NCBI GenBank assembly: GCA_020049855.1
Contig: JAGVLJ010000037.1
Span: 1-34,619, forward strand
Source of the DNA: Bacteroidia bacterium
Lineage (GTDB): Bacteria > Bacteroidota > Bacteroidia > UKL13-3
Length of the DNA: 34,619 nucleotides
Reading direction: 5' to 3'
The translations under genes and the position numbers were made by a program. The notes under the pieces are model-generated. The model searched no databases, was not told the DNA's origin, and saw nothing but the letters and a program-made list of their open reading frames with translations. This document shows, piece after piece, positions 15,743-23,539 of the stretch (its first letter is position 1; the number at the start of each line of letters is the position of its first letter).

Positions 15743-17932
15743 TTACTTCACAAATAGCATTTCACGATATTTTGGTAACTGCCATAATTCATCTTCTACA
15801 ATCAACTCCAGTTTGTCACTGTGATAGCGGATAGTATCAAAATGGGGCTTTACCTTATTGCAATAGGCTAGAGCGGTTTTATGGGTATCACCCAAATTGT
15901 TGGCTTTTTTACGTTCTTCAACCATGGCTTCTACTTTTTCCATAATAATGGAAACGTGCTCCCCAATTTCAGTTATTAGATTTAATTGAGTCTGATACGT
16001 TTTTTTGCTCATACCTAATGACTTCAGGTTAACTACATTGTCACTTAATTTTTTCTGGTAATTTAAGGCAGCAGGTACTATGTGTGAGTGGGCCAGTTCG
16101 CCCATAACACGTGATTCAATCTGAATTTTTTTCACGTATTGTTCCAACATAATTTCGTGACGTGCTTCCAGTTCTATATCCGAGAAAATACCGTTTTTTA
16201 TAAACAGATCCTGTGTTTTTTTACTTACATAAGCATCAAGTGCCAGTGGAGTGGTTTTAATATTGTTTAAACCTCTTTTTGCAGCTTCTTTCACCCATTC
16301 ATCGCTATAACCGTTTCCTTCAAAACAAATCTTTTTTGACGTTTTCAAGTATTGGCGCAGTACCTCGGCAATAGCTACTTCTACTTTTTTGCCTTTTTTG
16401 ATTAATGCGTCAGTCTCTGTTTTAAATTTCTTTAATTGGTCGGCTACAATAGTGTTTAATACAATAAGTGCTGATGAGGAGTTGGCCGATGACCCTACGG
16501 CACGGAATTCAAATTTATTTCCGGTAAACGCAAAAGGAGATGTACGGTTACGATCGGTATTATCCAATAAAATTTCCGGAATTTTTTTAATGTTAATGCT
16601 TCCAACACTGTGGCTGTCTTTGCCCGGTTTTGCCGAATTATTTTCAAAATCACGCAACACATCCGACAATTGAGACCCAATGAATATTGACATAATTGCG
16701 GGAGGAGCTTCATTGGCTCCTAAGCGATGATCGTTGGCTGCAGTAGCAATACTGGCACGCAGTAAATCGGCATGTTCATATACTGCTTTGATAACATTGA
16801 TAAAAAAGGTGAGGAACTGTAGATTATTCATTGGAGTGCTGCCTGGAGATAATAAATTAACTCCGGTATTGGTAATCATTGACCAATTGTTGTGTTTACC
16901 CGATCCATTGATCCCAGCAAAGGGTTTTTCGTGGAAAAGAACTTCGAAGTTGTGTTTTTTTGCCACTTTCTCCATTACATCCATTAGCAGTTGGTTGTGG
17001 TCAACCGCAAGATTGGCTTCTTCAAACATAGGTGCACACTCAAACTGGGAAGGAGCCACTTCGTTGTGCCGAGTTTTTAACGGAATTCCTAGTTTGAGGG
17101 CTTCAATTTCTGATTCGAGCATATATTGATACACGCGTTCAGGAATTGAACCAAAATAATGATCTTCAAGCTGCTGTCCTTTGGCCGTTTGATGACCCAC
17201 CAGCGTACGACCGGTAAGAATTAAATCGGGTCGAGCCCAAAAAAAGGCCGAATCAATAAGAAAATATTCCTGCTCAATACCCAATGAAGCATGGGACTTG
17301 GTTACTTTTTTATCGAAATAAGATGAGCAAACATCAACTACTGCGGTTTCAAGCAAATGAAGTGCTTTGAGTAAAGGAGCTTTATAGTCAAGAGCTTCCC
17401 CTGTATATGACACAAAAATAGTTGGAATGCAAAGTGTTTTGCCTGAAGTATTCTCCATAATGAAAGCTGGAGATGAGGGATCCCAGGCGGTGTACCCGCG
17501 AGCCTCAAACGTATTACGTATGCCTCCACTTGGAAAACTCGAAGCATCGGGTTCCTGTTGAACCAATGCCCCACCCGAAAATTTCTCTATCGGCTGTCCG
17601 TTCTCGGCAGGCTCAAAAAAAGAATCATGCTTTTCAGCAGTGGTACCTGTAAGTGGTTGAAACCAATGTGTATAATGGCTCGCTCCTTTGCTAAGTGCCC
17701 AGTGTTTCATCCCATTTGCCACTTGATCTGCCAGTTTTCGATCAATAGTATCGCCCGACTGAATGGCTTTTACTACGGCTTCGTAGGCATCTTTGGTAAG
17801 GTAATTACGCATAATCTGCGTGCTGAATACATTGATGCCGTAAAAGTTGGAAGTCTTTTCAGATGGAACTTGAACCGGAATTGGTTTACGTTGACCAATG
17901 ATTTCGATGGCTTTGAAACGTAAAATTGACAT
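15743..17932 (-). CDS. glnN: Glutamine synthetase type III
   Basis: ATP-dependent synthesis of glutamine from glutamate and ammonia, in the cytoplasm. The length, 729 residues, is that of the GSIII family (GSI about 450, GSII about 350). Family stretches include NVFSTQIMRNYLTKDAYEAV near the start, KGASHYTHWFQPLTG, SFPSGGIRNTFEARGYTAWD, GIEQEYFLID, FEVLFHEKPFAGINGSGKHN (the NGSGKHNNWS catalytic segment) and FRAVGSSANSSSALIVLNT. The C-terminal GSIII extension ends in LPKYREMLFVK. It is monocistronic, with a terminator downstream and 553 nt of noncoding sequence upstream. No PII or ammonium transporter gene lies alongside. Confidence 0.95.
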   Translation of the reverse strand: MSILRFKAIEIIGQRKPIPVQVPSEKTSNFYGINVFSTQIMRNYLTKDAYEAVVKAIQSGDTIDRKLADQVANGMKHWALSKGASHYTHWFQPLTGTTAEKHDSFFEPAENGQPIEKFSGGALVQQEPDASSFPSGGIRNTFEARGYTAWDPSSPAFIMENTSGKTLCIPTIFVSYTGEALDYKAPLLKALHLLETAVVDVCSSYFDKKVTKSHASLGIEQEYFLIDSAFFWARPDLILTGRTLVGHQTAKGQQLEDHYFGSIPERVYQYMLESEIEALKLGIPLKTRHNEVAPSQFECAPMFEEANLAVDHNQLLMDVMEKVAKKHNFEVLFHEKPFAGINGSGKHNNWSMITNTGVNLLSPGSTPMNNLQFLTFFINVIKAVYEHADLLRASIATAANDHRLGANEAPPAIMSIFIGSQLSDVLRDFENNSAKPGKDSHSVGSINIKKIPEILLDNTDRNRTSPFAFTGNKFEFRAVGSSANSSSALIVLNTIVADQLKKFKTETDALIKKGKKVEVAIAEVLRQYLKTSKKICFEGNGYSDEWVKEAAKRGLNNIKTTPLALDAYVSKKTQDLFIKNGIFSDIELEARHEIMLEQYVKKIQIESRVMGELAHSHIVPAALNYQKKLSDNVVNLKSLGMSKKTYQTQLNLITEIGEHVSIIMEKVEAMVEERKKANNLGDTHKTALAYCNKVKPHFDTIRYHSDKLELIVEDELWQLPKYREMLFVK

Positions 17933-18485
17933 AATTATCAGGCGTTTATTTAAAAGTTATTATTTTTATTTCAAGGGGTGAAAATACTAAAACCATTCAT
18001 ACAATTTATTAACAAATTCAAATAAATTAACACATCGCTGGGAGGTTATTCTGTGAGGAGAAAAGCAGAACCTTGCAAGGAGACACTGCATGCCTTTGCA
18101 AATATACATGCCAGTTTCCCGGCAGAATATGCTTTTTATGGAGCAGACTTCTAGCCCCTTGAATCGTATATGATAGGCAGTTCTTGGTGACTAATGTGCG
18201 CCACAGCTCGTATAATTCTTAAGAAAAATGGAGTACTTAATTGCTTTCTCTAATTGGTTTATCAACCATATACGTGTTTGGGTTCGCTAAAAACTACTAC
18301 TCAGTTTATTTTGGGTATGCGTTAATGAACTAATTAGCCTGCCTATAAACTGCCTAAAAGGCGCTTATATCTTGAAATTACAACAAAAGGCAGGGAAATA
18401 CATAGAGTCTCAAACAGGTTTCACACAGCAAATTCAACTGGAGAATTGACTTTTTAATAGGCAATCCGTTGCTTTACTTTGCGGC
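17933..18485. other. Noncoding gap upstream of glnN and suhB-like gene
   Basis: A 553-nt divergent intergenic stretch. I see no ORF over about 40 codons, no transposase motif and no tRNA-like fold by eye. Six-frame reading around 18050-18300 gives only short pieces broken by stops. The right end holds a promoter-like TTTACTTTGC (18473-18482) only 4 nt before the ATG at 18486. The gap may hold glnN control sites or an unrecognised RNA; nothing specific can be named. Confidence 0.5.
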
Positions 18486-19280
18486 ATGGATTTAAAGTAT
18501 GTCAGCCTTGGTTTAAATGCAGCGGTTAAAGAGGTAGGAGTTTTTATTTTATCGCAGCGTAAAGGATTTAAGGAAGAATCGGTTTCGTCAAAAAGTTTTA
18601 ACCAGTTGGTTTCGTATGTTGACAAGGAAGCCGAACAAATGCTGGTAGATGTGTTGCAGCAACTAGTACCTGAAGCAGGTTTTTTAACGGAGGAAAAAAC
18701 CCGGACCGACCAAACCGAAGGATTAATATGGATTATAGATCCGCTTGACGGTACTACCAATTTTATACATGGACTTCCGGTTTATAGCGTAAGTGTGGCA
18801 CTGGCCAACGGAACTGATTTACTTTGTGCGGCAGTATATGAAATTAATCACGATGAATTATTCTATGCGGTTAAAAACAGGGGTGCTTTTTTAAATGGTG
18901 AACCGATTAGAGTAAAGCAAACCTCTGTTTTAAATGATACGTTGATGGCCACAGGTTTTCCATACTATGATTTTGCCGATTTGTCCCGGTATATATCCGT
19001 ACTAACTTACTTAATGCGCAACACACGAGGGCTAAGAAGAATGGGGTCGGCTGCTGTTGATTTGGCATATGTGGCTTGCGGAAGGTTTGATGGTTTTTTT
19101 GAGTTGGGTTTAAGCGCGTGGGATGTGGCTGCCGGTGCTTTGCTTGTGGCCGAAGCAGGTGGGAAAGTAACCGATTTTACAGGGAGAGAAAATTTTATTC
19201 ATGGCCGAAGCATTGTTGCTGCTTCATCTGCCATTCACGCTCAACTTGGTTCATTAATTAAACAGGAGTTTGGTGATTGA
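18486..19280 (+). CDS. Inositol monophosphatase family protein
   Basis: Mg-dependent sugar or inositol phosphate phosphatase of the SuhB/IMPase fold, 264 residues. The metal-site motifs are present: TEEKT (E69/E70), WIIDPLDGTTNFIHG (D85, D88) and AWDVAAGALLVAEAGG (D213). LVSYVDKEAE matches the N-terminal VT.aD..aE pattern. The substrate may be inositol-1-phosphate, another sugar phosphate or 3'-phosphoadenylate; the sequence does not decide. The last 40 nt overlap the 3' end of the convergent 568-residue gene. Downstream of an unusually close promoter-like TACTTTG, the mRNA may be leaderless. Confidence 0.9.
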   Translation: MDLKYVSLGLNAAVKEVGVFILSQRKGFKEESVSSKSFNQLVSYVDKEAEQMLVDVLQQLVPEAGFLTEEKTRTDQTEGLIWIIDPLDGTTNFIHGLPVYSVSVALANGTDLLCAAVYEINHDELFYAVKNRGAFLNGEPIRVKQTSVLNDTLMATGFPYYDFADLSRYISVLTYLMRNTRGLRRMGSAAVDLAYVACGRFDGFFELGLSAWDVAAGALLVAEAGGKVTDFTGRENFIHGRSIVAASSAIHAQLGSLIKQEFGD

Positions 19281-20947
19281 TGCATTAACTGATGAAGATG
19301 TTGCTGCAATATGGTGCATTTTTGCCAGCGTGCTAAAAATTTCCGTTCCTGTTTCCCTGCTTTGGCTTTTACCAGATTAATCAATTGGTTCTTTATTTTT
19401 GATTTTTCTTTTATTATTCCGGTCATTTGAGTGAAAAGCAAACTCAGTTCACCAAACCAAAACCGTTCGGGCAGGCTCCATTTCTTATATGATTCAGTTG
19501 ATACACCCAACCATTGGCGCATTTTTTTTGATGCATGCTGAAGGGCATTTATTCTATTGCCGTCAAAACAGGCATCAATATAATCTGATACTAGCCTTGT
19601 TAATTCTTCAGCCATAAAAGGCGATTGCATTTCGTGGGGTTTAAGTGGAATAACCTTAAGCAGTATGTGCGAAGTTGTTAGTTTTTTTAGCAAATTCACG
19701 GGTGTGCGGTAACCTTGTGCAGCACTAATTTTTTGATATTCTACTTCGGCAATATGGGCAATCCTTTCATCCGTTGAACGAAATCCCATGCGGTAATAAA
19801 ACCAAAATGCGCCTGATTGCAATCCTTCTTTATTCCCATACCCTATCTGATACGGCTCAACCATGAATTGGTTTACTTTATATATTTGCTGATATACCCG
19901 CATTAGCTGAGTAAAAAGATAAACCGACTCTCCACCTCGGAAAGGTTCGTAGATATTTAGCCCGATGCGTGCAATGCGCTGAAATGGCCATGCTCCTCCA
20001 TAGGCTACGGGCACTCCATTTTTAAATGCCATATACCCTATATAGGTTTCAAATGGTAATCTTCGTTCCGGAATCAATCCAAACAGCGCAATCTGAATTC
20101 CACGTTCCAATTCAAAAAAAAGTACTTCGTTTTCGTTGGTGTATGTTACCGTATCTGTTTCGCGGTTTAATAAGAAAAGGGATGCTCTGGCCGAACGGAG
20201 AATTAATTGTTTTTCCGTTTCTGAAAGTTTTTTTGATTGGGGTAGTGGTTTTTTTATTTCTTTCACTGCATCTACGCGTTTCACTAATTCTTTTTTGTGA
20301 AAATAAACCCTGACCGGAGGAAGTGCATTAAATGTGCGGGAAGGAAAATCGGGAGTGAGGGAAACAGCTACAAAAACCTGCAATGCTTCCCAAATATGTT
20401 CTTTTATACGTGGTGAAGCTTCCATATTATCGATGAGTTGAAGCAATATTTCCATTCTTTTTTCTTCGGCAATATGTTCAGTAAGCCATTCATCAATGCT
20501 ATTGGTTATACCCTCACTATCGGTTTTAGGCAACACCAGTTTCAGCAGTTCTGTAGCCCATTCGGAGTCTCCCTCCAACGAAAAAAGTTTAATTTTTCCG
20601 GGGTATGTTTTTACCAGCCATTTGCATAATGTGAAACTGAAATTCGCCCGTGTTTCGGAATGCGAAATTCCACTACGCACCAACTTTTCCTTTTTAGGTT
20701 CGCTTAACAGATTTACGGATTCGTCCAGCTTTTTCAATTCCTGCTCAGTAAAACGAAGTAATATGCGGTTTTCGGGATACGCTTTCAAAAAAAGTAATAC
20801 TTCATGGTAAGCATTTATTACTTTTACATCAACTGCCTTCATTTGGGTTAATTGAGCGAGCAGTTTCTCCTTTTGCCCGGTAAAAGGTGCGCCAAAACGG
20901 GTGCTGAGGTATTTTAATTGTTCAATATGGGCAAGGTTTATATCCAT
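19241..20947 (-). CDS. Uncharacterised protein with GNAT-like domain
   Basis: A 568-residue soluble protein whose family I do not know by name. Residues about 1-240 are mainly helical and charged. Residues about 301-391 look like a GNAT acetyltransferase fold: strand GYMAFKNGVPVAYGGAW, then ARIGLNIYEPFRGGESVYLF resembling the acetyl-CoA motif A (R-G-G in the pyrophosphate loop), then YGNKEGLQSGAFWFYYRMGF resembling motif B (N-x(5)-GA-x-FYY-x-x-GF). The C-terminal about 170 residues are helical and basic (KEKSKIKNQLINLVKAKAGK). No signal peptide or membrane segment is seen. Its 3' end overlaps the inositol-phosphatase gene by 40 nt tail to tail; its 5' end overlaps a small membrane-protein ORF. 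Acetyltransferase activity is an inference. Confidence 0.8.
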   Translation of the reverse strand: MDINLAHIEQLKYLSTRFGAPFTGQKEKLLAQLTQMKAVDVKVINAYHEVLLFLKAYPENRILLRFTEQELKKLDESVNLLSEPKKEKLVRSGISHSETRANFSFTLCKWLVKTYPGKIKLFSLEGDSEWATELLKLVLPKTDSEGITNSIDEWLTEHIAEEKRMEILLQLIDNMEASPRIKEHIWEALQVFVAVSLTPDFPSRTFNALPPVRVYFHKKELVKRVDAVKEIKKPLPQSKKLSETEKQLILRSARASLFLLNRETDTVTYTNENEVLFFELERGIQIALFGLIPERRLPFETYIGYMAFKNGVPVAYGGAWPFQRIARIGLNIYEPFRGGESVYLFTQLMRVYQQIYKVNQFMVEPYQIGYGNKEGLQSGAFWFYYRMGFRSTDERIAHIAEVEYQKISAAQGYRTPVNLLKKLTTSHILLKVIPLKPHEMQSPFMAEELTRLVSDYIDACFDGNRINALQHASKKMRQWLGVSTESYKKWSLPERFWFGELSLLFTQMTGIIKEKSKIKNQLINLVKAKAGKQERKFLARWQKCTILQQHLHQLMHQSPNSCLINEPS

Positions 20948-21173
20948 ATAATGCGGGTACTAGTTTGCCGAAGGTAACAAGTTTATGGTAAAATATAAAT
21001 TCAGCTTTTTTTAAAGGTCTTTGTTGTTTTGCCCGTGCTTTACCTTGTAGTACGGCATGTTTTTTCTTTTTTAATGCCAGTAAGATGAGTAGCGATATAA
21101 TAGTGACTAAAATTCCAATTAAAATCACCATCGGCTCGTGCATCCCTTGTGCAAGCCAATGCCGCATTAGCAT
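20922..21173 (-). CDS. Small membrane protein, possible
   Basis: An 83-residue ORF from ATG 21173 (a TTG at 21227 would add 18 residues). It has one strong membrane segment (PMVILIGILVTIISLLILLA) followed directly by KKKK and a basic tail, predicting an inside C-terminus. The ORF overlaps the start of the GNAT-like gene by 26 nt on the same strand, as in a translationally coupled pair. I do not recognise the family. The hydrophobic helix and overlap favour a real gene; shortness and the neighbouring gene debris make it uncertain. Confidence 0.42.
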   Translation of the reverse strand: MLMRHWLAQGMHEPMVILIGILVTIISLLILLALKKKKHAVLQGKARAKQQRPLKKAEFIFYHKLVTFGKLVPALYGYKPCPY

Positions 21174-21227
21174 TGCCCCGTACAAAAAACCGATTACTTT
21201 GATGAAATAAAAACCATTTACGGGCAA

Positions 21228-21563
21228 TACACCTACGGTGTATTAGTTGGGAAATTCATAACTTTGAGTAATCAATTTAAGGATGTGTTTGTGTTAAGCG
21301 AATGGCATATATACGGAAGTTCAAGGCTCGGCATCCAGAAACCTGTTGCCCTTGACAGCTATGCACAGCTCACCTCTACCACTGCCGGAACAGGGCGTGA
21401 ACTGGTGAGGGTTGAGTTTAGCGAAAGCTGGAGTGGGTATGAGGTTAATTACGTTGACACGCATTATACCACGGTTACCACTTACCAAATGAGTTGTGAG
21501 TATTACTCACTCCCAATGCAGCACCTCGCGAAGTTGGTGGTAGCCGGATTCTTAATTAATTAG
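21228..21563 (+). pseudogene. Possible fragment of an RHS-repeat protein
   Basis: An open stretch without a convincing start (a TTG at 21264) encodes KDVFVLSEWHIYGSSRLGIQ. The phrase EWHIYGSSRLG is what I know from the RHS repeat-associated core region of Bacteroidota proteins. After it the reading continues for about 70 residues (SESWSGYEVNYVDTHYTTVT) without the usual SNHLGNV follow-on, and ends overlapping the citrate synthase stop. RHS proteins are normally over 1000 residues, so this would be a small relic or an orphan tip. The identification rests on one motif. Confidence 0.45.
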
Positions 21564-22875
21564 ACGGAGTAGCAGCGGAGATTTTCTTTTTAAGCCAGTC
21601 AATAGTTACGGATTTAGGACGTTCAATGGGTAAACCCAGTGCACGATCCCACAGCAGGGAAGCCATAACACCCAGTGCGCGTGATACACCAAACATCACA
21701 GTATAGTAATCAGACTCGGTGAGGCCGAAATGTACCAACAGCGCACCCGAGTGGGCATCAACATTTGGCCATGGGTTTTTAATTTTACCCGTTCCTTCTA
21801 AAATAGGCGGAGCCACTTCATATACGCGCCATACAATATTCACCAGTTCGTCATTGGGCATATAGGTTTTGGCAAAATCCTGTTGTGCTGTAAAACGCGG
21901 GTCAGTTTTGCGCAACACGGCATGTCCGTATCCCGGAACTACCTGACCCGCTGCGAGTGTTTTTTTGATAAATTCAGCAATCTGTTCTTTACTTGGTAAT
22001 CCTCCACCCAATTCTTCACGCATGTGTTGCACCCACCGTATTACTTCCTGATTGGCTAAACCGTGCAAGGGTCCGGCAAGTCCGTTCATGGCTGCGGCAA
22101 AACACAGGTAAGGGTCGCTCAGAGCCGAGCCTACCAAGTGGGTAGTATGAGCCGATACGTTTCCACCTTCGTGGTCGCTGTGAATAGTGAGGTACAAGCG
22201 CATCAGTTTGTAAAAAATAAGGTTGTCAAAACCCAGCATATGTGCATAATTGGCTGCCCAGTCTAATTTCGGATCTGGTTCAATATGCTCGTTGTTTTTG
22301 TATGTTCTGCGATAAATGTAGGCTGCTACCCGTGGCAGACGCGCAATCATATTCATAACATCTTCGTACATTGGATCCCAATAATCCTTTTTATTAATAC
22401 CATTTCGATAAGCTTGTGCAAAAACCGATTCGGTTTGCAGTGCCATTATAGCAGTGGTAAACTGGGTCATTGGGTGCGTATTCTTAGGCAAGGCATCCAG
22501 TACGTCAAACACGTGTTTCGGCACAATACTTCTGCGTGCCCAGTTGTTGGAAATATTGTGTGCATCTTCATACGTTGGAATTTCTCCAATCAGCATCAGG
22601 TAAAAAATACCTTCAGGCATGGGCTCAGTTCCACCGGGAACTTTTGGTAATAATTGCCGCAACTCTGGAATAGAATATCCTCTGAAACGAATACCCTCTT
22701 CGGCATCAAGTAAAGAGGTTTCGGTAATGAGTCCTATCATTCCTTTCATTCCGGCATATACCGATTCAAGGGTGTACGACCCCAATTGCATATTTCCGTG
22801 ATCCTTGATGAGTTGTTTCAGTTCAGTTCCTGCGGGTAAGGCCTTCTCTGCGAATTTATTTTTTAAACTATCCAT
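21556..22875 (-). CDS. gltA: Citrate synthase, mitochondrial-like type I
   Basis: Condenses acetyl-CoA and oxaloacetate to citrate, the entry step of the TCA cycle. The 439-residue protein is strikingly like the animal mitochondrial enzyme: FRGYSIPELRQLLPK, EPMPEGIFYLMLIGEIPT, HSDHEGGNVSAHTTHLVGSA, LAGPLHGLANQEVIRW, VVPGYGHAVLRKTDPRFT, KNPWPNVDAHSGALL and YYTVMFGVSRALGVMASLLW. The catalytic residues match those of the pig enzyme: H271 (pig His274), H318 (His320) and D373 (Asp375). There is no N-terminal extension that looks like a targeting peptide. It lacks the hexameric proteobacterial GltA features. It is monocistronic; the upstream 114-nt gap holds a short inverted repeat. Many Bacteroidota instead carry a prokaryotic-type enzyme. 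Confidence 0.95.
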   Translation of the reverse strand: MDSLKNKFAEKALPAGTELKQLIKDHGNMQLGSYTLESVYAGMKGMIGLITETSLLDAEEGIRFRGYSIPELRQLLPKVPGGTEPMPEGIFYLMLIGEIPTYEDAHNISNNWARRSIVPKHVFDVLDALPKNTHPMTQFTTAIMALQTESVFAQAYRNGINKKDYWDPMYEDVMNMIARLPRVAAYIYRRTYKNNEHIEPDPKLDWAANYAHMLGFDNLIFYKLMRLYLTIHSDHEGGNVSAHTTHLVGSALSDPYLCFAAAMNGLAGPLHGLANQEVIRWVQHMREELGGGLPSKEQIAEFIKKTLAAGQVVPGYGHAVLRKTDPRFTAQQDFAKTYMPNDELVNIVWRVYEVAPPILEGTGKIKNPWPNVDAHSGALLVHFGLTESDYYTVMFGVSRALGVMASLLWDRALGLPIERPKSVTIDWLKKKISAATPSN

Positions 22876-22934
22876 GCTACTAGTGAACGATTATTAGAGA
22901 TTTTCTGTTAAAAACAGGTCGAAATTAATATTGT

Positions 22935-22950
22935 TTGCCTGAATAGGCAA
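22935..22950. repeat. Short inverted repeat upstream of gltA
   Basis: TTGCCT-N4-AGGCAA, a perfect 6-bp dyad about 60 nt before the citrate synthase ATG. It could be an operator half-site pair, but such a short dyad may be chance. Confidence 0.25.
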
Positions 22951-22989
22951 TTTAAAACGAACGAAAGTTTTGATAAATGTGTAATTAGT

Positions 22990-23358
22990 TTACGAAGGCT
23001 GCTCAAGACTCACTTTTTTCTGCAACAGAAGGATAAAAAACCAACCGATAAGGCCAGTGCCACCTAAAAACAGGGTTAGGGAATACCAAAAGTAGGGCAG
23101 TTCAAAAAATTCGCCCAGCATCCAGGTCGAGTTCGCTGATATCCAGAAGGCCACAGCAAGGTTTGGTAGAAAAAGATTTTTATTTTTTCGGGTTCTCCAG
23201 GCAATAATAAGTGCCACGATTACTGTTGGGGCTATTAGGCACGTGCCTAATAGTTTTAACTTCAGCATCCAGCATGTGTCCTTAAACAACCATAGGGGTA
23301 TATGTACGTTCTCAAGATGTCGTATCTTTTTGTATGGACACGGTTCGTTGCTTTGCAT
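22990..23358 (-). CDS. Small membrane protein, unknown function
   Basis: A 122-residue protein with three predicted membrane helices (about residues 31-54, 65-82 and 88-113), starting at ATG 23358 with MQSNEPCPYKKIRHLENVHI. The Trp- and aromatic-rich loops (PLWLFKDTCWMLKLKLLG, FWISANSTWMLGEFFELPYF) look conserved-type rather than random, and I recall similar uncharacterised proteins in Bacteroidota, but no function. The C-terminus (LLLQKKVSLEQPS) is cytoplasmic by the positive-inside rule. It is on the same strand as gltA, 114 nt upstream of its start; co-transcription is possible. Confidence 0.65.
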   Translation of the reverse strand: MQSNEPCPYKKIRHLENVHIPLWLFKDTCWMLKLKLLGTCLIAPTVIVALIIAWRTRKNKNLFLPNLAVAFWISANSTWMLGEFFELPYFWYSLTLFLGGTGLIGWFFILLLQKKVSLEQPS

Positions 23359-23464
23359 GTGTCGGCAAAATAAAGTAAAATTCGTTTACAGTTGATAGTT
23401 CGCAAACTATTGACTGTTGTCCATGACCCACACTCTCTCCCCCGGCCAAACTATATTTGGATTT

Positions 23465-23508
23465 CCCCCCCCCATTGGAAGATGAATTTGTTTTTCATAC
23501 TACTTTCG
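23465..23508 (+). promoter_or_regulatory. C9 tract and promoter-like elements before TonB receptor gene
   Basis: A run of nine C (23465-23473), one base, then TTG (23475-23477), 23 nt, then TACTTTCG (23501-23508, one mismatch to TAnnTTTG); the ATG is 31 nt further. A second possible -7 box, TATATTTG, lies at 23452-23459, which would put the C tract in the leader instead. Confidence 0.4.
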
Positions 23509-23539
23509 GCTATGTTGTACTGATTTTTTTAACACTCTT

